Part shown: positions 7,801 through 18,400 of the stretch, one piece after another
Numbering within the stretch: the first letter of the stretch is position 1
How the letters are laid out: each line of letters begins with the position of its first letter
Origin: Flavobacterium defluvii
Lineage (GTDB): Bacteria > Bacteroidota > Bacteroidia > Flavobacteriales > Flavobacteriaceae
Direction: 5' to 3'
DNA: 64,000 nucleotides
NCBI RefSeq assembly: GCF_900129555.1
Contig: NZ_FQWC01000003.1
Coordinates: 124,001-188,000 of the forward strand
Notes under the pieces: generated by a model
The model's input: the letters and a program-made list of their open reading frames with translations, nothing else
What the model was told of the DNA's origin: nothing
Databases searched by the model: none
Made by a program: the position numbers and the translations under genes

Positions 7801-9295
7801 AGCGGCTGAAGCAAAAGCTAAGGCTGATGCAGAGGCTCTTCAAGCGAAACTTGCTGCAGATGCAAAAGCCAAAGCCGATGCAGAAGCATTACAAGCAAAA
7901 CAAGCTGCAGAGGCAAAAGCGAAAGCAGATGAAGAAGCACGCCAGGCTAAATTAGCGGCAGATGCAAAAGCTAAGGCTGATGCAGAGGCTCTTCAGGCTA
8001 AATTGGCGGCTGAAGCAAAAGCTAAGGCTGACGCAGAAGCTCTTCAGGCGAAACTTGCTGCTGATGCGAAAGCAAAAGCTGATGCAGAAGCATTACAAGC
8101 AAAACAAGCTGCAGAGGCAAAAGCGAAAGCAGATGAAGAAGCACGTCAGGCTAAATTAGCGGCAGAAGCAAAAGCTAAGGCTGATGCAGAGGCTCTTCAG
8201 GCGAAACTTGCAGCAGAGGCGAAAGCAAAAGCCGATGCAGAAGCTTTACAGGCAAAATTAGCAGCTGATGCAAAAGCCAAAGCGGATGCAGAAGCAAATG
8301 AAAGATTGAAAGCTGAAGAAGAAGCAAGACAATTAAAAGCTGAAGAAGAACGTCAGGCTGCATTAGCTGCTGAAAAAGCAAAAGCCGATGCAGAAGCGGC
8401 AGCAGCAAGAGCTGCAGCAGCTGCTAAAGATGAGACAGCAAAAGCAATCGAGAGCTTAACAATTTCAATCGAAACATCTGAAAAAACACAAAATGATTTA
8501 TTAGATCAGTTTAAATCAACAGTTGCCAATAAACAAAAAGACTTGAATGACTTAAAAGAAGAGAATGATTTAAGTGAAAAAGGTATTTACAAAGAACCAA
8601 AACCATTCAAGAGTGTTGCTGCGGAAAACAGCCAGTTAGAAGCTTTAAAAACACAATTAGCTGATGCAAGCAGAATTCAAAAAGATGAAATTGCTAAGCT
8701 GACTAATTTATATAATGAAAGACTGAAAAAAGTTCCAAATAAAAATGATGCTTTAAACAAAGCTTATCTTGAAAAGATAAACCAATTAAAAGCAGCACAG
8801 TTAAAAATGGAACAGGATGGTGCAGCATTACTAGCCGACTTAGAGCGTATTAAAGCTGAAACTGAGATTGAGAAAAAACGTAGAATTAAACGTGCGGCAT
8901 ACGAAAATGATCAGGGAAGATATGCTCAGGATTTAGCAGCTCTTAAACGTATTAAGGAAACTACGAAACCGAGCAGCACACCATTGACAGCAGCAGATTT
9001 TGATTTTGGAGAAGATCAGTCGAATATGCAGATTATCAAGAATATTAAAAATACTGAAAGTGGTTATTATATGATTCTTGCGGTACACAGCAGCGTTGAA
9101 AAACGAGATGAATTCTTAACTAAAGCAGTTGCAGCGGGACGTACAGATATTAATTTCTTTTACAATATAACAACTAGTAAGTATTATATCTATTATGAGA
9201 AATTCGATGGGTTACAAGAAGCAACTAAGGCATTAGAAGCAAAAGGGAAATCGCCTTACAACGGAAAAATGGCAATCGTAAAAGTCGAAAATTAG
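4844..9295 (+). CDS. sprD: Gliding motility protein SprD: SprF-like barrel, long helical repeat, SPOR-like end
   Basis: 1483 residues in three parts. (1) A signal peptide and a PorP/SprF-type outer-membrane barrel (about residues 1-305; RYLINPAFSFVRETNAYASF, RQWVQFENAPNTYLANY). (2) About 850 residues (roughly 345-1195) of Ala/Lys/Glu/Asp-rich sequence built on a 17-residue unit, AKLAAEAKAKADAEALQ, resembling the TolA spacer and surely helical. (3) A further coiled-coil stretch, then a final domain of about 80 residues with SPOR-like layout (GYYMILAVHSSVEKRDEFL ... KYYIYYEKFDGLQEATKAL ... MAIVKVEN). SPOR domains bind denuded peptidoglycan glycan strands. SprD is needed for SprB-dependent gliding in F. 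johnsoniae. The architecture suggests an outer-membrane part tethered to the cell wall; that link is inference. Confidence 0.85.
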   Translation: MKKILLFITLFYGFSNALYSQTQTENGVVSFSLPIRNSLKFNRYLINPAFSFVRETNAYASFYNKRQWVQFENAPNTYLANYSGRFRENEAFAVGLFQQNYGLMTVFGGVVNFAHNIVLDQDSNLTFGLNVGAYQSGLDKGKIISDDPDILNGDYPSNTMLTVNPGINYGTAFLDFGLSVNNLILYNFGSGVVKEDPERAIELHAMYTGYIDSYGFFEESKFSGIVKTEIKKDKTVLSGLAMLSLKQGVWAQAGYNTLYGVSAGLGVNISPSIAIEYNYERGMGNFTNMGGSHEFAIAYKFKNRNYYYGDDEEGALIDPSRTTSKPVIAKPKTNAAPVTRVDGAEKARLAAEAKAKADAEAKQARLAAAEKAKADAEAAEKAKLEADNKAKADAEALKIKLAADAKAKADAAAAARAQTANANRAVAAEQKTQAQLAADKARADAEARRIKLAADNKARVDAAAAARAQAQANKQAGAVQKTPAQLAADKSRADAEALRIKLAADAKAKADAEAKAKQAAGQNPAAPAPQKTQAQLAAEKAKADAEAAAKAKLAADEKAKADAEALKIKLAADAKAKADAAEAKRKADAKAKAEEADLQSILAADAKAKADSDALQARLAAEAKAKAAAEAKTKAAIDAANRAKAAAAAKEKAAEEAALKEKLAAEAKAKADAEARQAIIAAEAKAKADAEALKIKQAAEAKAKAEAEAQAKLDAEAKAKADAEALQAKLVADAKAKADAEAQAKLAAEAKAKADAEALQAKLAADAKAKADAEALQAKQAAEAKAKADEEARQAKLAAEAKAKADAEAEQARLAAEAKAKADMEALQAKLIADARVKADAEATAKAKAEAEEKQLREAEEARQAKLAAEAKAKADAEALQAKLAAEAKAKADAEALQAKLAAEAKAKADAEALQEKLAAEAKAKADAEALQAKQAAEAKAKADEEARQAKLAAEAKAKADAEALQAKLATEAKAKADAEALQAKLAAEAKAKADAEALQAKLAADAKAKADAEALQAKQAAEAKAKADEEARQAKLAADAKAKADAEALQAKLAAEAKAKADAEALQAKLAADAKAKADAEALQAKQAAEAKAKADEEARQAKLAAEAKAKADAEALQAKLAAEAKAKADAEALQAKLAADAKAKADAEANERLKAEEEARQLKAEEERQAALAAEKAKADAEAAAARAAAAAKDETAKAIESLTISIETSEKTQNDLLDQFKSTVANKQKDLNDLKEENDLSEKGIYKEPKPFKSVAAENSQLEALKTQLADASRIQKDEIAKLTNLYNERLKKVPNKNDALNKAYLEKINQLKAAQLKMEQDGAALLADLERIKAETEIEKKRRIKRAAYENDQGRYAQDLAALKRIKETTKPSSTPLTAADFDFGEDQSNMQIIKNIKNTESGYYMILAVHSSVEKRDEFLTKAVAAGRTDINFFYNITTSKYYIYYEKFDGLQEATKALEAKGKSPYNGKMAIVKVEN
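5875..8320 (+). repeat. 51-bp tandem repeats inside sprD
   Basis: The coding sequence repeats every 51 bases (17 codons). The most regular part is about 7430-8310. Units ending DAEALQ alternate with a distinct unit, AKQAAEAKAKADEEARQ, which recurs every 4-5 units, giving higher-order periods of 204-255 bp. Copies differ mainly at silent positions (GCA/GCT/GCG, AAA/AAG). Being in frame, copy-number change would alter spacer length without frameshift. Confidence 0.9.
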
Positions 9296-9314
9296 TATTA
9301 GATATAGATGGCAA

Positions 9315-9403
9315 CTTCTTCAATAAAAGGAAGAAGGTAAGTAAAACATAAATTTAAATTAAGATTGAATGTTGTTCTTTGAACGCCCCTTCAAAGAACA
9401 ACA
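9315..9403 (+). promoter_or_regulatory. Two stem-loops in the sprD-sprB gap
   Basis: The first stem pairs CTTCTTC (9315-9321) with GAAGAAG (9330-9336). The second is much stronger: GTTGTTCTTTGAA (9371-9383) and TTCAAAGAACAAC (9390-9402) around CGCCCC, extended by T9370-A9403 to 14 bp. It ends 22 bases before the sprB ATG. No U-run follows, so it is not a standard terminator. A role in message stability, attenuation or initiation at sprB is inferred. Confidence 0.7.
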
Positions 9404-9425
9404 GTTAAACTGAAACCATAGTAAC

Positions 9426-12400
9426 ATGAAGAAACCTACTACTTTAAAATTAGTTTTAACTGTATTATTTTTTATACAGAGTTTTATTATGTTCTCTCAA
9501 AAGAATTTCACCCCTCGCTTTGACCAGAGTTTAAAAGGTGATATGCTCTTGATAGGTAATAATATTTTGAATAGAGATAACAACAGGAATGGTGAGCGGC
9601 CTAATAATGCGTTTAATGCGACGAACCAAAATAACAACGACCTTAATATGCAGTATATTGATGTCGATAATGATAATACTACTTTTAGTTCGAGTTCGGC
9701 TAATTTAACTATTCCGCAAACTAGTAGAGAATGTTACAAAATTGTATATGCAGGTCTTTATTGGGCAGGTATTTACAGCAAAGGTACAGTTGACAATGGT
9801 ACGGTTAACCGAGCTAATTTAGGTTCGATTAAGATTAAACTCCCAAGCCAGACAGCTTACACAAATATTTCGGGATCATTAATTTATGATTACTATCCAA
9901 CGACATCAAATGGTGATCAGATGCCTTATGCATATTATTATGATTTGACATCAATGATTCAGGGATTAGCAAATCCTGAAGGAACTTATACTGTTGCCAA
10001 TATCATTTCTGGAAGAGGCGGTATAAATGGAGGTTTTTCTGCAGGTTGGAATTTATTTGTGGTTTATGAAGATCCAAAATCATCTGCAAAATATATCACT
10101 TCTTTTGATGGTCTTCGCTGGATACAGTCAGGAAGTGCACCGGTAACTTATGATTTAACAGGTTTTAAAACAATTCCAACAGGAGTAGTAAAAGCAAAAT
10201 TAGCTTTCGCAGCATTAGAAGGAGACGTTAACCTTACCGGAGATAAATATTCTATCAATAACGTAGATATTTTTACTGCTGAACGTCCGGTAAATAATTT
10301 CTTTAATAGTACTATTAATGATGTCAACGGTCCTTTTACAGACCGAACCCCAAGTAGTGCTAATACTTTAGGTTTTGAGACTGGTATTATCAATCTTAAT
10401 AATGCTGCAAATGCGATTATTAAAAATAATGATACTTCTGCACAATTAAAGCTTAGTACGGGTGGAGATGGTTATGGACTTTTCTTTAATGCCTTCAATG
10501 TTGAAATCATTGAGCCAAAAATTGTTTTAACCAAAATTGTAAAAGACAATGCCGGAACAAATATTGGCGGGCAGAATGTTACTTTGGGGCAGCAGTTAAA
10601 CTACGAAATTGGTTTTAAAAATACAGGTAACGATAATGCGACTTCGTTTACTATTCGAGATCAGCTTCCGATTAATATTATCTTTAATTATCCGGCTGAT
10701 ATAGTTTCGTTACCAGCCGGTGTAACCGTTCAAAGTTATAATGCTACTACAAGAAACATTGTTTTTGCAGTAAATAATAACATTGTAAAAGTTGGAGATC
10801 CTGAAAAAATTATCAGTTTCAAGGTTAAAGTTGTTCCAGATTGTCAAAGTTTGAGCGAAGCTTGTTCTAACAGTATTGACAACTCTGCTTATGCAACTTA
10901 CAAAGGTCAGCAAAACACAACATTTACGATTTCTGATGACCCAAGTGTTAATACCAATACAGGATGTATTTTAGTTCCAAAAGCGACAAACTTTTTAGTG
11001 GGAGTAGATGGATGTAAATACACAGCTAATGTTACACTTTGTGGAGAGAACATTACTCTGACAGCTGCAAACGGATATTCAGATTATACATGGTATAGTG
11101 ATGAGGCCAGAACAAACCAAATAGGTAAAGGACAAACATTAGTAGTAAAAGATCCTGGAACTTATTATGTTTACAACTTGGCCGCTGCACCTTGTAGATC
11201 AATTTATCAATCTTTTGTTGTAACAAGATTTGGAAGCACAGTAGAAAATCCGGTAATTCCTTTTGCAGATCAGGTAGTGACTTGTTCTAATGATGGAAAA
11301 AAATTGCCAAACATTTTCTTGTGTGGATCTAATGCAACAAGACAAATTACTACAAGCATTTCTGATGCAACTAGTATTGTTTGGGAAAAATTAAACGAAG
11401 GAAGCTGCGCCGCTGTAACCAATCAAAATTGTGCCAACGAAAATACTGCCTGTACATGGACAAGTGTTGGAAGCGGGCAAAATTATACAGCAAATCAGGC
11501 AGGACAATTCCGTGTAACATTAAATTATGCTGGCGGATGTTTTAACCGTTTCTATTTTAATGTTTATACCAATTCATTAACTCCAACAGAAACTCATAAG
11601 GATATTATTTGTGGTGTTCCTGGAAGTATTACAATTGGAGGAGTACCTGCAGGATACGAATATGCTATCAGAACTGACCCTAGTGGAGCAATTGGAGCAT
11701 ATCAAACAAGCAATACTTTCAATATTACAACTGCAAACTCTTATACTGTTTATATAAGACAAGTAGGTGTAACTACTAATCCATGTATTTTTACTGTTCC
11801 TAATATTCTTATCAGAAACAGAGCTTTACAGATTACTACGGCAGTTACTCAGCCAACTTGTTATGGAGATAAAGGAAGTATAAAAGTTGGAGCTCTTAAT
11901 ATCGATCCGCAATATTATTATTACTTATATAATAATGCAACCAATGCTCTTGTAAATAGTGCAGGTCCTATTGCTGCTTCAGACTATACTTTCCCGAATT
12001 TAAATCCTGGAACAACTTACAGAGTAAGAGTTACAAATGCTCCGGTTGGTGGTACACCAGCTCCAACTTGTGATGTGTCTAGTGTTATTTCTATCAATAA
12101 TATTGCAGCGCCTTTAGTAGCAACTGCAGCTTTGACAACTCCACTTACAGCATGTAGTGATGGAAAAGTTACTTTATCAGGTTCTGGAGGTACTGCACCC
12201 TATTTCTTCTTTGTAAATGGATCGACTACTTTCCTTACTTCAAATGAAATAACAGTAACAGCTCCGGGAACTTATAATATTCGTTTAGTTGATTCTAATA
12301 ACTGTGAGGCAACCACTTCGATTACAGTTACAGGAAACCCTAAACCAGTTTATAATGTAACAAATACTGAAATTAATTGTAATGGCGGTACTGCTCAAAT

Positions 12401-15400
12401 TAATATTAATGTTACAAACGCAAACGGATATACTTTACAATACAGTATCGATAATGGTGCAACATTTAGCAGTACTCCTGTGTTTTCTAATTTAACAGGT
12501 GGAACTTATAATGTTGTGGTTAGATACACTTTGTCTGGTGTAACTTGTACTGATCCTGCAACAGCTATTACAATTACTGCTCCTGCAAATGCATTAAGTG
12601 CTTCTGCGGGTGTTTCTGAATTAGCGGGTTGTGATCCTGCAGGTACAGGTTATGGTAAAGTACGTATTACAAACCCTCAGGGCGGAACCCCTCCTTATAC
12701 ATATAGTTTTAATGGTGGAACAACTTACGGAACTTCAAATGAAGCTTATGTAGCTCCGGGAACTTATACACTTTATGTGAGAGATTCTAAAGGATGTACA
12801 TTTGCAATGCCGGGTGTAGTTTTAGATCCAAAACCTGCAGATCCTACAATTTCTGTTGATCCTCCTGTTTTTAACTGTAACGGTACAGCAACAAGTACAG
12901 TAACTGTAACAAATAATGGTGGAGCAAATTATAGTTATGAATATTATTTAGATAACGTATTAAATACAAATACACCTTCTAATGTTTTCTTAAATGTTCC
13001 TTCTGGATCACACACAGTAAGTGTAAAATATAATTTGGTTTCTGTACCTACTTATAGTAATTTATTAATTGAAGATTTTGGTTCTGGTGGAACCACAACA
13101 ACTCCTGGTATTGCATCAGCTTACTGTTTCAATGACCAAAGGGTAAACCCGCCATATACTTGTTCTTTAAACGGAACACCAACTCGTTCTGTAGAAGATA
13201 ACCAATACTCCGTTACAAGTTTCTTCTGGAGAGGTGATGATCCTAGCAGTAATAATTCTGGTGCATGGTATCATTTTAAAGATCACACGACAAATCCTAA
13301 TAACTTAGCAGGAGTTGGAGATGTAAATGGAAGATATTTATTAGTAAACATTGGAGGAGCAGCTGGACCTTACGGAGTTTTATATAGTAAACCTATTATT
13401 GATGTTATTCCTAATCAGCCGGTAATGGTTTCTTTGTATGTAGGAAACTTATTAAATACAGGTGTAAACGGAGCCGCTCCAATTGTTAGATTTGAATTAG
13501 TGAATTCTGCTGGAACAGTTGTTGCTACAGAAGATACCGGAAAAATCGCAGAAGCAGCAAATGACCCTAATAGAAGAAAATGGGTTCCGATAAATATTTC
13601 TCTTAACCCTGGAAATAACACAAATCTTACTTTTAGAATTCGTTCTGGAAGTGTTGAATATGGAGGTAATGACTTAGTAATTGATGATATCTGGGTACGT
13701 CAGATTCCAAAATCGTGTATTACTCAGAAAGATTTCCCAATTGTTATTGATAGCAACAAAGCTTTTACAGCTTCTATCACCGGAGTTAAAAATGTTACTT
13801 GTAATGGTGGAAATAATGGAGAAATTACTTTAGCAGCGCAAAACTTTAACCTTCCTTACGGATTCGATTATTCTATGAATAATGGTGCTACCTGGATAAA
13901 TTCTAAAGTATCTCCTGTAACCGTAACAGGTTTAACAAGTCAGACATACGCAATTCAAATTCGTTTTAACAATAGTGCTTCTACTTGTAGCTTCCCATTT
14001 TCACAACCTATTACTGCTCCTGCAGCATTGGCTGTTACAGCTCAGGTTACAGCTCAGCCTACTTGTACAAGTGGTGCTTCTATTACAGCAACAGTAACTG
14101 GTGGAACACCGGCTTATCAATATGAATTAAGACAAAATAATGGAACTACAGTTGTAGTACCATTCCAAACTTCGAATGTATTTACAAACATTCCTTCGGG
14201 AACTTACAGAATCGTAGTTAGAGATGCAAATTCTTGTACTTCTCCAGCTTCTGCAACTGTAAATATTACTTCACCAACAGCTCCAACAGCTTCTTTAGCT
14301 GCAAGTTCAGATTTATGTTATGATTCTACTAATCAGGCTACACTTGTAGTTACAGCTACTGGAGCAGGAACTCTAACGTATAGTTTAGATGGTGGAGCAG
14401 CACAAACTTCAAATACATTTACAAATGTAGGTCCTGGTACACACAATGTTGTGGTTACAGATAGTAATAACTGTACAGCTACAGTTAGCAATATTGTAAT
14501 TGCACCTGAGTTGCAGGGAAGCGCAACAATCTCTAAAACACTAGATTGTACTACATCTCCAAATGCTACTATTACAGTTTCAATTACTGGAGGTACAAGT
14601 GCATTTACATACAAAGTTAAAATAGGTTCAGGATCTTTTGGATCTAGCAATAACGTAACAGGAACATCATTTGTTTACACTGCTACAACGGCTAATACGT
14701 ATACATTCGAAATTACAGATTCAAAAGGATGTGTTACTACAACCAGTGCAATTGTAAATCCAATTACAAATCCAACAGTCACAGCAACTAAAGTTGATGC
14801 AACTTGTAACGGAGCTTCTACAGGTTCTGTACAATTAGTTGGAGCAGGCGGATCTGGAGGTTACACTTACAGTTTTAACGGAAGTTCAACTTTCATTGCA
14901 CAATCTAATTACACAGGATTGGCAGCTGGAACTTATACTTTCCAGGTAATGGATAGTAAAGGTTGTAAATCTGCAATAGGAAATATCACTATTACGCAGC
15001 CAACAACATTAACTGCTACAGCTACAGCTACAACATTTACTTGTAATGCTTCAAATGTAAAACAAGCAGCTACAGTAACAATTGCAGTTCCAACAACTGG
15101 AACAGCTCCTTATCAATATAGTTTTGACGGAGGAACAACATTTACAAGCACACGTACATTATCTGTTACAGATAACGGTACTAACCAAACTATTTCTTAT
15201 GTAGTTAGTGATGCTCAAGGTTGTAAAACTCCGGTTCAAACCATTACAATCAACAGATTAAACCCTCCAACAGATTTAGCATTTAGTAATGCAGCAGTTA
15301 CTTGTACAGCTACAACAACTACTGTTACTGCTACTGCTACAAATGGAGTAGCGCCTTTAACATACGCAATTACATCTCCGGCAGCATCTGCAGCTACAAA

Positions 15401-18400
15401 CACTACAGGTGTATTCTCTGGATTAGCTGCAGGAACTTACAACTTTAGAGTTACTGATGCTAATGGATGTTATTATGATGAAGCTTATATCATCAACGCT
15501 GTTACACCAATTTCGGTAGTTGGTAATAAAACTAACGATGCACTTTGTAAAGGTGGTGCTACTGGATCAGGAACTTTCACAGTTTCTGGTAACGCTACTG
15601 TAGGTGCTTATACTTATACAGTAAGTCCTGCCGCTGCTGCATCATTAGTAACAAAATCAGGAAATACATTAACATTAGCAAATGCTGCAGCAGGAACATA
15701 CACTGTTCAGGTTAGAGATAATGCAACAGGATGTACAAATACAACAAGTATTGTTATTACTGAACCTGCAAATGCATTAACATTTACAGCAACTGCTACA
15801 AATGTAAACTGTAATAACGATAATTCTCAAATTACAGTTACAGCTGCAGGCGGAACACCAAATTATACTTACGCTTTCGCGAAAAATCCATCAACTGTTC
15901 CAACTTCAACTTATGGAAGCAGTGCTACACTTACTGTAGATACTAATTCCGGAGCTGATTTAGTTTGGGATATTTATGTGAAAGATACAAATGGCTGTAT
16001 CACTAAAAATACAGTTACAGTAGCTACAGATAATTTACCAACTGTAACTGCAACAAATAATAATCAATGTACAGGTTCTGGAAATTCATTTACTATCACT
16101 GCAACAGGAACTGGATTGGCTCCTCTGCAATATAGTATTGATGGAACTTCTTTCCAGGCTTCAAATACATTTAACGTACCTGCAGGAACTTATACAGTTA
16201 CTGTAAAAGATAAAAACGGATGTACTGCTACAACTGCAACGGCATTAGTTATTTATCCACAATTAACAGCTGTAGGTGCAGTTACTAAAGAATTAGATTG
16301 TACGGTTTCTCCAAATGCTACTATTACAGTAACTATTGCAGGAGGAAAAGCGCCATATACTTATACATCTAAAAAAGGATCTGGAGCAACTAGTGCGCCA
16401 AGCGCTTCTATTGCGGGTCCAACATTTACTTTCTCAGTTACTCCTGCAAATGCAGACAGTTATACATTTGTAATTACAGATGCTAATGGATGTCAGGCTA
16501 CTGCAGTAACTAAAGTTGATCCTATCACAAATCCAACAGTTACAGCTGTACCAACAAGTGCAAGCTGTAATGGAGCTGCTGATGGTTCAGTTACTTTAAC
16601 AGGTGCTGGAGGATCAGGCGGATTTACTTATAGTAACAATGCTACAACAGGATTTACTACTAATCCGGTATTTAACGGATTAGCAGCTGGTAACTATACT
16701 TTCTATGTAAAAGATAGCAAAGGTTGTACAGGTTCTGTGGCTGTTACTATTACTCAGCCAAGTACATTAGCTGCAACTACAACAGTAGTTCCATTCTCTT
16801 GTAATGCTTCCAACGGAAAAGTTGCAGGAACAGTTACTATTAATGTAACAGCAGGAACAGGAACTGCTCCATACGAATACAGCTTCAACGGAAGCGGATA
16901 CAGCTCAAATAATGTATTAACATTAAACGACAATGGAGCTGATCAGCCATATACATACTCAGTTAGAGATGCAAAAGGATGTCCTGTAACAGGTTCAGGA
17001 ACTTTATTGAGATTGAACCCTCCAACTGATTTAACTTTTGCTTCAACAGCGGTTACTTGTACAGCTACAACAGCTACAGTTACTTTAACAGCAACCAACG
17101 GTGTTGGAACTTTACAATACGAAACAATTGCTCCTTCAGTAGTAATTAGAGCAAAACAAACTTCTAACTCATTTGCAAACCTTGCTCCTGGATCTTATAC
17201 TTTCAGAGTTACAGATGCAAACGGATGTTATTATACAGAACCGTATATTGTTAATCCTGTTACTCCAATTGTAGTTACAGGAAACAAAACAAGTGATGTG
17301 TTGTGTAGAGGCGGAAACACAGGATCTGGAACTTTTACAGTTTCTGGTAATGCAACAGTTGGTGCTTATACATTTACTGTAACTCCTCCAGCTGCTACAG
17401 CATTAGTAACAAAATCTGGAAATACATTAACATTAGCAAACGCAACAGCGGGTACATATACCGTTACAGTTACAGATACTGCAACAGGCTGTACAGCTAA
17501 TGCTTCAATCACAATTAATCAGCCAGCAGCTGCTTTAGCGATAACAAGTGCAGTTGCTACAAACGTAAGCTGTAATAACGATAATTCTAATATTACAGTT
17601 ACTGCTGCAGGTGGTACTCCAAATTATACTTACGCTTTCGCGAAAAGCCCATCAACAGTACCATCATCGACTTATGGCGCTAGTAATGTTTTAACAGTAG
17701 ATACTAATTCCGGAGCTGATTTAGTTTGGGATGTTTATGTGAAAGACGCAAACGGATGTACTGCGAAATCTACTGTTACAGTTATCTTGGATTCTATGCC
17801 GGCTATAACTAATGTAACAGTTAACAATCAGTGTACAGCTTCTGGAAGCGGATTTACTATTACTGCTACAGCTACAGGTTTAGCTCCGCTAGAATACAGC
17901 ATTGATGGAGTTTCTTTCCAATCTTCAAATACATTTACAGTTGCTGCGGGAACTTACACAGTTTCTGTAAAAGATAAAAACGGATGTATTGCTTCAGCTC
18001 CGGCTGCAACAGTGGTTTACCCACAATTAACAGCTGCGGGTACAGTTACAAAAGAGTTAGATTGTACAGCTACTCCAAATGCAACTATTACAGTTACAAT
18101 TGGCGGTGGTAGATCTACTTATACTTATACAGTACAAAAAGGTGCTGGTGCTCCAAGTGCTGCAAGTGCTCCTATAGCAGGACCAACATTTACATATACA
18201 GTAACACCTGTAAATGCTGACACTTATACGTTTGTAATTACAGATTCTAACAGCTGTACAAGAACAGCAGTTGTTACAGTATCTCCAATTTCAAACCCAA
18301 CAGTTACGGCTGCTCAGGTAAATGCAAGTTGTAACGGAGCTGCTGATGGTTCAGTTACTTTAACAGGAGCTGGAGGATCAGGCGGATTTACTTATAGCAG

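Noticed and set aside
9428..9560. A later start for sprB
   Set aside because: The ATG at 9426 gives a complete signal peptide, and no later Met does.
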